Assembly: GCF_016545825.1 (NCBI RefSeq)
Contig: NC_052618.1
Coordinates: 35,906,196-35,970,195 of the forward strand
Direction: 5' to 3'
Source of the DNA: Eucalyptus grandis
Lineage: Eukaryota > Streptophyta > Magnoliopsida > Myrtales > Myrtaceae
DNA length: 64,000 bases
Shown here: positions 23,380 to 36,840 of the stretch, piece after piece
How positions within the stretch are numbered: position 1 is the first letter of the stretch
Layout: each line of letters starts with the position of its first letter
Translations under genes and position numbers: made by a program
The notes under the pieces: generated by a model
Seen by the model: only the letters and a program-made list of their open reading frames with translations
Told to the model about the DNA's origin: nothing
Database searches by the model: none

Positions 23380-26300
23380 TTAGTGTCTATAGTTGCAAGA
23401 AGCTCCCTTCTTGCAGTGACCACTCTCATGGTACCACCTACACACCCCTTGCTCCCCTCTAAAGAAAGGCCTGCTCGAACCTCCTCCACCCCCGCTTCCA
23501 CTTCCACTACCAAATGAAGACTGCCTATTCCAATTCCTACCTCCACTGTGACCCGAGTCTCGACCGCCTGGACCCCTGTCCCTTTTACCTGAGAACCGAT
23601 CCCCATGCTGATTCTGCTCATTCCCCCACGAGCCCTGATTACCTGGTGCAACCCAACCTGTATTTGCATTTTGAGGAGGTGCCCCTCGTCCCAATGTCAC
23701 TGCTGGTCCAGGATTAGAATTTCCTTGCACAAATCCTTGGCCCGTTGGGACCCACCCCGAGTTCGGAACTCCAGGTGCTTGCATTTGACCAGGAACAGAC
23801 CAACCAGGATTCACATTTCCAGGAGCCACCCAATTGACGTTAGTATTTCCTGATACCTGACCTCCCCATCCAACAGATGGATTTCCAGGCATTTGGACCC
23901 AACCAGCATTTTGGTTCTCTGGTCCCACCACAGGAACAGTAGTGTAAGTGCTTGTATTGGCACCCCAATTCATATTGGGTGGACCGGCAGACTGGAGATT
24001 CGATTGATCACCTGAACCAGAAGGTCTCCACGGATTTGCAAAAGTACCACTAGGGTTACCCATGGGAAAGGAAGCAGAGTTTTGGACAGAAGAGGCAGCT
24101 TCACCCCACTGTCCATGTAAAGAAGACTGTGATTGTACTGAAGGTTGTGTGGACATACCAGTTGGCTCCGACTTCTGAGACAGTGAATTTCCCCAAACTT
24201 GAGCATCACTATGGGACCTGGGTGATGACCCAACGATGTCTGTCTTTGAGACTGGAGCAGACCCCCACCCATGAGGATTGACTGGAAGGTTATGGCTTCT
24301 CATAACCTGGACTAAGTTTTGGATAGTCGCAACATTACTTATCATATCATTACCTGTGCTCCCAGAAGAATTAGTGTAATCAGCTGGTAGTTGAAGATGA
24401 CCTGATGCTGTTGACTGAGGATGCACTTGAGAGGCACTTGCAGAGCTCAAAAGTGCATCCATCTCTGGCCTAGGTGCAGAAGCCACATCATGAGAACCAT
24501 CTGGACCATTCATACTGCCTGATCTCACAAAAGATGAAGCAGATGACTGCATCACTTGGCTACTGCTCGGGACAACATTGGTTGAAGGTTGCGTAACTCC
24601 ACTTCCAGGCATGATATTAGAACTAAGAACAGAAGCAGCAGGCGACCATCTGCTTTCATCTGCCAGACCCTTTGCTGGACGAGTGGCATTTTGTTGGCCT
24701 GGAGTAGGGGATGGAAGGTTCATACCAGAACCCCATTCGGAGGCAGAAAGCTTGGGTATCTCAACTGAAGATGGGGTACCTCTACCGATACTTAAACCCC
24801 CTTCTGATCCCCGAGTTCCAGGATTCCGGTCCAAGTTCGACTGCTTCGCAACTAGAAGTTCCGTTACTTGCTGTGAGAGTGCACCCTGCGCTTTGTTGGA
24901 GTACAGGGATGACGTATGTGGGCTTTGCACCATCTGAGCCTTTGGAAAACCACCTTCTGGGGGGTCTTTCAGAAACTTCCCATTCAATGCATCAGTTAAA
25001 AGAATGGACTCGTCCTGCTTCTCAGTAGCTCTCCAAATTTTCAAATTGGCAGGAAAATACCCAGTGTTATTCCATTTACGCAGTTGTACAATGGAAAATG
25101 GCCCCTGAACTTTTCCAGATGGATCCTGGTAATGCCACATCTTCTCTGTTTCATTGACTTTAGGGGCAGCTTGTGGTGTATTCACTACTTGCGAGGCCCC
25201 CGGACTTTCATGGACAACCCTCTGAAGTGACTCGGCAGGATTAGAAATTCCTGCACTAATTTCAGAGGTTGGAGAAAATTTTGACTTCTCCCAACTGCTG
25301 AATTGCTGTGTTTCTTTCTCTCTGGACTGATTCCATGTGCTTTGGCTCACTGTCTCACCAGCTTCAGTAGCATCATCCCCTCTAATTAAAGTGCCTTTAT
25401 TAGACAAACTTCTGGTCAATTCTCTGCTAGTGTTTGGATAAGCCCTTGTTCCAATCCAGGAATCAGTTGTTGCAGAACCTCCTTTCTGGGGAGATATTGG
25501 ATCCCTCCCCCTCCCACTCAAACCAGTACCTCTTGCTCCTACATAACTCTCTGCATGGACAAGTAAGATAAGAACAGAGATATTATGCAGAAATACAACA
25601 ATCATTTTTATAGTGCCTACCAAAAAATAAAATGTACCTTGTCTCCTCTGATCTGCTTCACCTTCATCATCTTCAGACTCGTAGCTTGGATCCATTTTTG
25701 GATCTGAATGTATTTCTGGGACCTCCTCAAGCCTTCGTTGGCGCTCCTCATGTGTTTTTAGTACCTGCAATTTTTCTACACATTCTCTAAGCGTAAAAGA
25801 AAGTCAAGGATAACTTCAAATCCACTGTACAAATGATGTCATAGAATATTATGAAGAGGTTTAGAATGGTTGATTAGATTTCAGGCCCTTTCCTGAATAG
25901 TGAGGTGGTCAGGAGACAACAATGTGGTCGCGTGACAATGGTGAGATTTATTGTAGTGGAGCTTCAGAGTCTTAAGCTTATGCTAAAAACATCATCATAT
26001 GGATCAGTGAAACAACCAATGTCTGAAGACCAAATGCAATGTCAAAACCACTACTGTTGCAAAATGTTTCACCACCCAAGATCAACACAACAGCGAGAAT
26101 GGATGCAATCTGAAATGCAGGTAACTACAGGCATGTCCGGATTGACAATTACCTTTCACTTTTCACTTAATATAAATATTGCAACACATGCACTTCAACT
26201 TTTTTCTAACCCAAGACGCTTGAAACTTTCACAAAACAAATGTTGACAAGTAAGATATTAGCTGGAAAGCAAAAAAGCATTTTTGCTTGTTTTTAAGTGG

Positions 26301-29300
26301 AAACGTGTAAAACATAGACCAAACTCACGGAACTGGATTAACATTTGTCCAGCCAGTCAAATACACAACCTATTCATGTTTGTTTAGAGTTGACAGAAAA
26401 CTCATACATTTATATAATTTTGCCAGCCAAAAATCACTGAATGATTCCACTTACACAAAAAATCAGAAATTTGAAGGAGTATCAATGCTTGAGAGGATCA
26501 TAAAATCGCTTAGAATAGTTAGATGCACTAGCTTTTCGATTCAATTCCCAATTCACTGCTTCAAAAAATTCAAACAAGTCTCACATCTATGATTCATCTC
26601 AAAGCTAATATATCCTAAGCCCTTGAAACATAATTCAGATAAGGAGTTATGAAGATCTGATAATTAAATATGCTAAGCAACTAAATCAAAGCTCAAAAGA
26701 TTAAGTCAAATGCATTGAAATAGATATAATGGGAATTTCCTGTAATCACGCTAACCATCAAAGGAATTCTTCGACATTCTTCTCCTTCATCTTCCTCTCT
26801 TTGTTACTCTTTAACAAAATGCAGGAGGCAATATTTACCTTCTAATTCTTCACAATCATTACTTATAAGATCTCGAATATGATATTGTCATATGAATTAA
26901 TATTCCTATTTATACTGGGAATAGGAGTTGACAGAGTCTACTTCCAGAAAAGGCAAGAGTCATAATTTGACAATTTTTGCTTTGAGCTAGAAACATAGAT
27001 CTTTGTTCAATAATCATGATGGAGACGTGACGACATGCAGCCCACTGCACATTTGCTTCAAAGGAATATTTTAGCAAAGTAAAAGCTACAGAAGACATGC
27101 AGACAAAAAGAGGGAGAAAGGGGAGGGGGAGGGGGTAGGAAATGAAATGGAAGATAGAGATGATCGATAAAAACTAAATTAGCCCACTTTTTCACATATG
27201 CAACTTATGAACAAAAGGACAGATAAAACTGTTAGATTAATGTGTGAAAACACAAATGCAGAACAGTCCCACTAGAGCATCACTATAGCATTACTCCAGT
27301 GTGCAGAATTTAACCAAGAAAAGTGACTGTAAAAATTAACTAGAACACATTGTTGCACTTCAGAAAAGTCTAAAATGCATATGAAGGATATTCTTTTCGG
27401 TGGCCTTTTTCACTTGCTCGATCACGAAGGTGACTGAGTCGCAAAACTTCTGCCTCCAGCCACTGCATCAAGAGAAAGAAAACCATTCCTATGAAATAGA
27501 TAGCAATTTATTTCTGTTGACTGAGCTCTAATCACAAGATAAAAGGGAAAATATGTTATTGTTCTATCTACAAAAGCTGAGAGCTATTCTTGACATGCAA
27601 CAAATTTATTATGCTGGGCTATAATAAATAACAGTCTGAGCAAGCGCAGACACTGTTAAAATTATACACATGCACAGCAAAGCAATCGAACAAAAACAAA
27701 GTAATCTTCATTTTGAGCCTAGATTCAAAATAGATCTTTGAGAAATTGATCTATTTGCCTCTGAAAATGCTTAAAAAGTTGCAAACTTGAAGCCAATGTC
27801 ACTAAAGCTTATATCACGCGCCAAATCACATTTTTTTGCCTGGCTTTCCTGGAAAGCAATCATGAGCAAGATTCTAATCCATTATGCAATTTTCATTCCT
27901 GAAACCATAAAGAAGCCTTAGAGGCTTAAACTCTTATTGATGTAATTTAAATGCAGAAACTCTGGCGCTTTGTTAAGCTGCAATGCGCTGAACTATGTTT
28001 AATATATAACCCTTTGGCAAGCAAATTCTAATATGATCCAGCAATTAAAAAAATTAACCTTTCTGTATGATGTAAGGGTAAATTAGTGTCTCCCAATTCA
28101 AAGCAACTTTAAACATTTTTTATTTCCAAAAGTACTAAAATAAAAATAAAAAATAAAAAGGCTGTACAATCACCCTTTAGTTGTTGCTTGAATGACTTTC
28201 GACTGCTTTAGCAACTTTCATCTGCTTCAACCTTTAAAGATTTGCCACATGCTATACAAAAAATGCTGCAACCATTTAAAAGCAGAAGCAGTTGCCAAAG
28301 GGTTGCAGTTGGTACTTTATCTTTTCATTAATGCCATCAATGACAAAATCACTAGACATATTTCAAGAAGAAATCTCAGTAGAAAGCTTAGGTTCTAGCT
28401 AGAATCCAAACGAGGGCAGAATGACTAGGTCAGTTGGCAGGAACCCAACCAAATATTACTGTTTATGCAACTGGTTTTGACCCAAGTTTAGTTCCATTTA
28501 CTTCTTGAACATGCACCCTTAGTCCGCATTTCTATAATTGATTTAGGTGGGAGACAGGTGCAATTTCAATATAACATGAGCTAACTTGAATCCTAGTGGT
28601 CTGACATAGAGAAATGCCCCCCAATCCCCTCCCACAGTACATTAACCCCCCAAGATTTAACCTGCCAAGTCTTCGAAAAAACATAAACACAGCTTTTCAG
28701 AAAGGCACCATTACCCAGCTTGACAAGTTGAACATGACCTGAGAGTCTCCAAGTAGAAATTGTCTATGGAAGTAGCAAATTTAATAAATTTCAACAGTTA
28801 AGAGTAGGTCTGAGCAAGAAAATTACATCTTTGACTCTTACTGCCTGAAGCGCTATGGCCTTTTCCTGAATATCACCCTACAGAAAACCATAGAAAAAAA
28901 ATTTCAGGTCAAAAAAGTATTGAATAAAAGAGATTAAATTAATTAAAATAAAAAACAAAGACAAGAAATATTACCACAGTCAGACGGTTGATAAGTCCAC
29001 ATTTTATGCTCTGCCGCAGGCGCTTGCATTCATCCTAGAACAGCAGGAGTAGATGCATCATTTAACAAACAAATTACCCTATACTGTGGAAGCAGGAAGT
29101 GCAATTTATCTACAAAATTTTACTTATATAATCTCATGAAGTGACTGGATATAATCATTGGTTCTCCTAGTAGCAACTTCTGACAGAGAGCTATTGACAT
29201 AAATAGCTCAAAAATTGGTCGAGAAAATCCTTCAGATTAATCAATCACTCGATCGAGTCATTGTGTCAACTGACAAGAAAATCATCAACAGCTAGAACCA

Positions 29301-32300
29301 TGCTAGTAAGCAAACTCAGGAAGCATCATCTCACCTATATCTAACTGCAAAGGACTTCAAAGGAAAGCTCACCCAAAATCAATATCATGCAGATATTAAT
29401 TAGGAAAACAAAATAAACAAATTGAATACCTAGATGCATTACCTCAGTAAAATCTTGGTTGGAGATTATATCAATTGATATAACCTCGGACTTGTTCAGA
29501 TTATATATTTCCAGAAGATAATCTGTCATCTTTTTGCCAACTTTGTATGGCTCCGGAGCTTTAGTAGTACCTGGAGGTTCAATGGTATATATACTTGATT
29601 TGTTACTCATTTAGAAAAACTTCACTGTTTCTACAGAATTGATGGGAAGCAAGGTACATACCTATTATCGGGACTAATCTATACAGATCTTGCTTTTGAT
29701 TGCTACCAGAAATTCTTATCCTGACAAAAGAGCCAACGACTTTATCATGAAATGTCCCATCATCTTCAATCAACTCCTCCACCAGATTACGACGCAAGTA
29801 AATCAGATTGACATTGTGGGTATCAATAGCCGCATAGTCATCAAGGTTCGACTGAAGTCCTCTCTCATCATTCTTTTTTCGCGTTTTGCGTCTCTTCTCT
29901 TTAACTGTCTTTGGTGAAGCATCAGAGTTCCCATTAACATCAATTTGATTGGCATCAGTATCGACAACACTCCCTTGAAGATCATCCGTATCTTCCTTCA
30001 TAAGGAAGTGAGATTCAAGAAGCCTCAGCATTTCGAAATGCCCCACACGTGGCTTGCCAAAGAGATTTTGAAGCCTCGAATCACAAACTATTTGACTTTT
30101 CCGCCGAGGATCTCTGAGTTTGTTGCTTTTTATATATTCTAACAAGAGAGCCTGTACATCAAACTGAGAAAGAATTGATCTATCACCATTTCTCATGTGC
30201 ATCACAAACTCCAAAAGCTCCTTTGATGCCCACTCAACACCATCATCTGCAGAAGGATCTTCCCTACTAACTTGAGTTGATCTAGTCAGTGAATACTTTT
30301 CCTTGTTACGTGATTTTGACTGTTTCTTTGCCCTCCTTTTAGAGACAGTTACTTCTGCATTTCCAGAAGAATTGTCTGAACCCGATCCACCATCATCATT
30401 AGCATCATAAAGTTCATCAGGAGATTCTTGTTTCCCTGAAGTTGCATCAGAACCTTTCCACGGGTTCTTAGCACGTGCAAGCTCCTCCAAAGTTAGCGAA
30501 AGCTTCTCTTTTAAGCCAGTATAGTAATCCTTAAACAGGTATTCCCAGCTGCTTTTATCATCGAAATCTACTTGACCCTGCAAAGACATTTAATACCAAG
30601 CATAAGCATTAATAAGACGACATCAAGGGATTGAGAGGTACAGAGTAAATTTGACAAAGGAAACACATAAAACAGCTCCAAATAAGAAAATATATGTACC
30701 ACACAACTGAGAATAAGAGCATTCCCAGTGATTAGACATCAAATATGCCAATCGACAAAAAGCCTGCTTAGCCCCAAAGAAAAGCATGTATTCTGGCAAC
30801 ATATTTCCTTGCACAACTTTTGAAGAGACATTACAGATTTGAGCTCGTTTTGTGAATGGGTGGGGAACCCCATGGTGACTCATAGTGAATTTATCTTCAC
30901 TATTAACATAATAACATTTCAGGAGGCATCAGACCTCATAGTTACGAAGATGGTCCTAATGCCAATTAAACAGATGGAGGAAAACAGAAGACAGTCGAAG
31001 AGATTGCACTGTTCAGTCAAATACAAAGAAAATGATTAAGTGCTTCATTTTTGAGAATGTGATGCAAGAAAGGACCTGCCAGTCTCTAAATGAAAGTGCA
31101 GATTTATTCCATAGCGTTAGGGGTTGGTTAAATGACAACTACGATAATATAGTGATTAAATTTTTGAAAGCTTTAAGTGGAGTTCATCTGTTCACCTGAA
31201 ACACTATACGATAGTTCTCAAGACCTGTTGGTTACTAGAATAGAATCTCTTCTATTTAGAAAGCAAACCCAATCACACATTTCAAACTCAAACTTTTACC
31301 ACAAAATTCCATAAGACCATGCATTTTGTTTAGATGACCTATCATAATATGGTACAACTAAAAGGAAAATATTGTAATGTTAATTGTCAAGCCAATTTGT
31401 CGTATTTCACTGTTCAGAAATTAAATTTCAATCTCTCCAATCTGACAATAATTTTTAAGTTTTACCTAAACTAATTCTTATCATTAAACATTTTACTCCT
31501 CTTCACATATCGACAACCTTTTTCTTTTACCCACACGTATAAGTATGCTTTTTTGCTATAAAGATAGTCATTGAATGATAGCCCAAGAACAGAACAAAAG
31601 ATGAATGGCTATTATGAACTTTGGTTCACAAAAGAGAATAGCTATCAAAAGACTATATTGACTTGGTCAATGGAATTTCCCAAAGTATAAACTATGGTTT
31701 ATTGTGACTTGAATTGTTTGAGTGTAGACCCAATTTGTCCCAAATTTGATAAATTTTGCGGTGGTTGTAGTGATGAAGGAAGTAATGAATAGAATCGAGG
31801 TGGGGGTGGTTATATTGGTTTAGGAGTTGCAGCACAGGCGAAGTGAGGGCGGTAGAGGAGGGACGTGATGGTCTTCCATCTTGGCACTCTACTACCTGTA
31901 CATCTTCTGAGTCAATAAATGCTGAGAACCAGAGAGATTTGTATGTGACAGGGAAACGGCTCAAAATTCTTTTGTTGCTACCATTTTATTACTTCTAACT
32001 ACAACTGCAACTAATAAAAAAATAATAATAATAATAATGAAAATTCAAACATAAAAAAAAAAACCACATTAAAGTGAATAAGCCTCTTTCTCAACATTAG
32101 TTAGTAAGTTTACAGTTAGAAATGACACATCTACATTCACTCATACATAAGGGTGTTGAGGAACTTTTAATGTCAATGTTATGGCACTCCACTTGCCACT
32201 CATGTGAATTAAATAGAATAATGGATCCGGAATAAACCAAAATTCGACTTGTAGTCCCACTTTGCCTTTTTTTCACATCAATGAGTCAAACACACTATGA

Positions 32301-35300
32301 GAGTTTAAATCCTTCAAGCATTGAAACCTAGTTTTATACCGTCTAAATTAAACATGACAAACCAAGCAGCTGATACTCGGCTTTATACAATTCACACAAA
32401 TAGAAAACTAATAAAATTTCTAAAAGTAATGAATCCATGGACAGGACTCTCTCTTGCCCACCAGCAACCCCCATCAACACAACAGCTTCAATGTGATGTG
32501 AATAATTCAGCAGTGTACTTCATCTAAAACACATAAAAAGGGGAACAACATAAGATAAGAGTGGCAAATCACTGGACTTGCAGGTATCTGTCTAAAAGAG
32601 CTGCATTAGCGTCTTTGAGTTACACATAACAATTAGAAGAGCACATACCAAGTCCTTGCTCCCCCGCTCATTACTCTCAATCATCATGACTGTTCTCATG
32701 CATGTTTCACAGAATCCTTTGTTTCCTCTCACACAGAGAATAACAGCATCTCTGATGCAACTTTTGCATAGGGAAAATGTACAAGTATAACACATATAGT
32801 ATGCATTCTTCTCACAGTTGCTACAGAGGTGCCAACCTGTACAATAACAAACAAAGTACATCACATGACAATTGAGAAGAAGCATTGATGGAAAAGGTAA
32901 GGAAACTGGAGCAAACAAAAAGCATTAGCATGAGGTCACGAAGAATTAGTGGATACACAATGAGACAGAGACATTTTCATATTCAAACTGCCTTTAAAAT
33001 TACCAAAATTCCAATGTCTTATCAAATTACAGGAATCATGACCGCAAGAAGAAACTGTCTAATAGAATTTAGTGCACACCATGTGCAATAGACGATGTAA
33101 CATAGAAACTTAATGAAGTGACAAAGCATCTCTCGCATTATGGATGAGTTGTTCTTTGCTTCCGTTAGTAGAATGGATTTGGCAACACTTGACTGACTGT
33201 TAAAACGCATACCAGAATCACCAAATACATAGTGTAAATATAACAAGGTAGTAAAAAACGCTTTCTTTACTATAATCTGTAAGGTCCCCATCCAACCAGA
33301 TAGTGAGATGGTAAGACAGTAAAATTTGTGAAATAACATCAAAAGAATTAATGAATTTTATACAGATTGATTACAAACCGCATACAACTATATTGAACAA
33401 TAGAAGCAAGTTAAATAGTGTCATTCTCATAATTCTTAAGTGCAAAAGGAGCATAGTGAGTTACTTATGTAATGTATGCACACAACTAGTCACAGACATA
33501 GTTCAAATTTGTTTATTGTATTATTTCACATAATTATGAAAAGAAATCATTCAAAACTGAAATCATCAGACTTCCCATCTAGACTCATGATATGAGAAAA
33601 AATCATCATAAAATCTAGACAAAAACAAGAGAAATTTACTGATGAAGGAACAAAATTTCGAAGGAAAACATAGAACAATGGACTAATGAAGTTGAATAAG
33701 GTTTAATATCGCTTTGTGGTCATCACTGAAGTCCCCAAAGCCAACCATCACATAAGGCCTATTAACTATGGCATTGCAAACAAGAGATGAGAGTGACAGC
33801 TCAGTTTTGTTTGCTTTCCCTCCGATTTTGAAACCACAGAAAAGTATTTTAAAGACTAACAAATCCTAAAAATTCTAAATGACCCTATATATATCGGTAA
33901 CAATATGCTTACAGAAGTTTCAGGTGCTCAACATTAAATTGAAGTCAACTTTTAAAAGCTACAAGAAAAAGAAAAAAAACGAAAAGTTAGAAGCTAAAAT
34001 ATTCCAAAAGCACCCTCAATTATCAAGTATCAGTAGGTCCATCCCATAGTAAAATTAATCAGAGTGCCCCTTTTGGTGAAAAGCAAGCCTATGAGAAGGA
34101 AGAAGTTATCAACAAGCTTTCAGAACGAATAAAAGATCAAGCAGATCATAACACCAACTTCCATGCCAAACTCACACAAGTCAAAACGCAAATCTAGCAA
34201 CAGTTACTCACAGAGAGAAATTTGATTTAATCAGTTTTATCAGTCAACCTGTTTGCAAGTACAAGAATCTGCAGTTCCCCTTTCTTGGAGAAACTTACAA
34301 TTTTAACGGAATAAACAAGAACAATTCCAACTATCGGACCTAAGTCTCAAGCTACATATTTAACAAAACAGAAATGCCAGGATCAACATTTCAAGTTGAG
34401 GATGGTTCAATGGATAGCTATAACAAAACTAAAGTTACGAAAAGAAAGGCTTACCACAATTCCAGCGCCCCTTGGTTCGAAAAAAAGCCTCATCACGATT
34501 CACACACGATGGATGATATACCTTAGGGCATCCCCTAAATATAAGACACAAAAACATCAGTCTCATTTAACAATGCAAATGGTTTTGCTTTCAAAACCGA
34601 TTCCTAGTCATATCAAAAGCAAGCAAAGATAAAAGTGCAAGTACACCCATCAAAGGAAAACAATTTCAGAAGCTGGGCACACCTGCGATCACATAGCACA
34701 AGTTCACCTCCATCAAAACAGATGAAGCATACATCCTCTTCCATCTTCTTCCTTGTAGGAACCTTAACTCCCTTGGAAATCCTTCCTCGCTTCCTCTTTT
34801 GACCACCAATTCTATTTGCTTCCTCAACCTTCTCCATCTCATCCAACAGATCTGTCTCCTCAGCAACATCAATGTCCTCAGGCACCTCCATTTCATCGAC
34901 TGCTTCTGCATCCCCTACCCCATCATCCATCTCTTGATCCTCTACCTCGACATGCTCTGCTACATCAGAAAACTCCACGTCTTCAACTGCATGCCCACCT
35001 AAGACAATATTCTCTGCAACATCAGTAACCTCCAAAGCTTCCCTCTCCTCAGTCTCCACTAAGCCCACACCTTCCATGCCAACAACTGCATCGTCAACCA
35101 CCATATCCTTTTCCACAACAGCAATGCTATCCATGTCATAAACCGGTGCAATGATTTCCACGGCACACGCCATGCCCATGTCCTCCTCAATGTCCTCCAG
35201 CGCCTGAGTTTCTTCCCCATGAGCAACCTCTTTATCCGTTACTTCCACAATGCCATCTCTTCTTGTATCTTCCTCTGGCACCCTAGCCACATCAGCACCC

Positions 35301-36511
35301 TGCTCTGACTCAATCTCCTCATCCTCTTCCGTGTCCTCCATTGGTTTCTCATTCCCAAAAGCATCACCCTCCTGCTTATCCTCTACCACCTTCCCATCCT
35401 CCACTTCAACAACCCCAGCATCATGCTCTGCCACTTTATCGAAAGCCACAACAGCGTCAACCCCTTCAATCTCTTTTTCGTCCTCAGCTCCTTTAACCTG
35501 CTGTGCGACTACCAACACGTCATCGCCCTGCACAGAGCACATCTCCTCAACCTCCGTGGCCAGTCCCTCCTGCTTATCCCCTGCCACCTTCCCGTCCTCA
35601 ACTTCAACAACCCCAGCATCATACTCTGCCACTTTATTGAAAGCCATAACACCGCTGACCACCTGCTGTGCAACTTCCAACACATCATCACCCCGCACAC
35701 GGCACATCTCCTCCCCCTCCGCAGCAGGTATTCCTTGTCCATCACTCATCTCCTTATTCTCCACCTCCACATCATCGCTGGCCATCACCTTCTCCTCCTC
35801 CACATCAGACATTCCTGCCTCCCCAGCAGCTGCTCCACTCTCGCCTGCATCTGCCAAGATCTTGTCAATCTCGTTTTCAGCCACAGCCCCTTCCTGCGCC
35901 ACATCATCGGCTGCCACTGCAGCCCCCAAACCCTCCAACTCCTCGGCACCTCTCTCCAGCTGGGAATATTCTGCCTTCGTAACCTCCGCTCCTGTTTCTT
36001 CTCCGCCGACTACGTCTCCACCATCATTTGCGCTTCTAGAAGGTGGAGACTCCACAGAACCCTTCTCCAGCAGGGAAATCTCCGCATCCGCGACCTTTGG
36101 TCCCGTCTCTTCTCCGCCGACTGCATCTCCACCGTCATCTGCGATTTGCGGAGGTGGCGACCCTGGCAGCGACGGGTCCAATTCCGCAGCTATCGGCATC
36201 TCCGCCACAGAGAGAGACTGATTATGACCCAAAGCAGGACAATCCCCACGTCCCGTCCCAGAAACCGGCTCTCCATCATCTCCCGCCACGACCGGCAATG
36301 CAGACTCGGGCTCCATTTCCGATTGCCGCCGAGGCGCCATCCCCTCTACGGCTTCCCCAACTCCAACGCTGTCCCCGTTGATCTCCTCTCCACTCCTCGG
36401 CGATTCATGCAGCTCCGCCGCACTCGCCCCGCCGGCCGGCGAAGGAACAGGCTCGCCCTCGCATTGAGCCTCGGCGAAGCCATGCGAGGCATCTTCTTCC
36501 TCGGCTTCCAT
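23380..36511 (-). CDS. NERD: NERD-type PHD-SWIB-Plus3-GYF-CCCH protein, 10 exons
   Basis: The spliced model uses exons 36511..34683, 34534..34455, 32836..32649, 30577..29662, 29570..29443, 29034..28975, 28877..28827, 27462..27392, 25792..25638 and 25550..23380. It keeps one frame for 1882 codons plus TAA. I chose the ATG at 36511 (MEAEEEDASH) because the upstream in-frame ATG at 36631 would place it against the TATA box and adds a basic, unrelated stretch.

Domains by residue: acidic low-complexity region 1-590; PHD finger about 595-700 (first cysteines C595 and C598, DGGELVLCDRR, then the split GCPKVYHPSCVNRDEAFF); SWIB about 812-893; Plus3 about 945-1047; GYF about 1296-1352 (MWHYQDPSGKVQGPF); a GW/WG-rich region near 1690-1830; a Gly/Arg-rich stretch; and a terminal CCCH finger C1863, C1872, C1878, H1882.

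Family knowledge: Arabidopsis NERD acts in RNA-directed chromatin silencing in the nucleus, binding histone H3 through PHD and ARGONAUTE2 through GW repeats. All introns are GT-AG except intron 8 (AT-AC). Length and order fit the family, and splice limits are by eye. Confidence 0.93.
25793..27391 (-). other. NERD: NERD intron 8, U12-type AT-AC intron
   Basis: On the minus strand the intron starts ATATCCTTC (27391 downward), which matches the U12 5' splice-site consensus. It ends TTTTAC at 25793. A branch-site match TCCTTGAC lies at 25810..25803, with its adenosine 11 nt from the 3' end, within the usual U12 window. Joining GA to G gives the codons for HRKELRECVEKLQ, which is the sequence expected for this family. 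No GT donor near the end of exon 8 gives that reading. Confidence 0.85.
27111..27137 (+). other. G-rich run, candidate G-quadruplex
   Basis: GGGAGAAAGGGGAGGGGGAG continues into another GGGGG run, giving four G-runs separated by short loops. It lies in NERD intron 8 on the template strand, so the transcript carries the C-rich complement. Confidence 0.5.
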
Positions 36512-36680
36512 GGAGCTCCTCCCGCGCGCGGATTGAACCCTGCAGAGCTCCGCGAAATCAAAAACCCTAGGGGCGCTCTTCCCTCGACAGAATCGGCGAC
36601 GTAACGATTGAATCGCATATAAAGAGGACACGAGCCCCCGATAAATAAACCCTTTTTAATCGAGTGATAAAAGTTTTTGC

Positions 36681-36687
36681 TTATATA
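36681..36687 (-). promoter_or_regulatory. TATA box of NERD
   Basis: The minus strand reads CTATATAAGC about 170 bp upstream of the chosen ATG at 36511, the only good TATA match there. Transcription would start near 36655, giving a 5' untranslated region of about 145 nt. A CT-rich (Y-patch-like) run lies just upstream at 36707..36734. Confidence 0.6.
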
Positions 36688-36706
36688 GCTCTCTCTAGTG
36701 AGGCAG

Positions 36707-36734
36707 AGGAGAGAGGAAAGAGAGAGAGAGAGAG
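36707..36734. repeat. (GA)n/(CT)n tract upstream of NERD
   Basis: A nearly pure GA run on the plus strand, a CT run on the NERD coding strand, lies just upstream of the TATA box. Such pyrimidine tracts are common in plant core promoters. Confidence 0.7.
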
Positions 36735-36840
36735 TGTTCTTGTTCGCCTGCGTGACGACGCGAAGAGACAATTACCCAGGAACAACTAAAATATCGCTAT
36801 TAAATAAATAAAAGGAAAAATGGCCCTTCTGGACAAGGCG

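Noticed and set aside
35250..36604. Long plus-strand open frames (323 and 393 codons) opposite NERD exon 1
   Set aside because: They are antisense shadows of the acidic, codon-biased NERD exon. Their Ser/Pro-rich or His-rich translations have no domain, while the minus-strand frame joins the PHD finger.
34613..36631. NERD starting at the upstream ATG 36631
   Set aside because: That ATG lies downstream of the inferred TSS and in frame, but the added 40 residues are basic and unlike the acidic N-terminus. MEAEEEDASH at 36511 is the better start, though initiation at 36631 cannot be excluded without transcript data.
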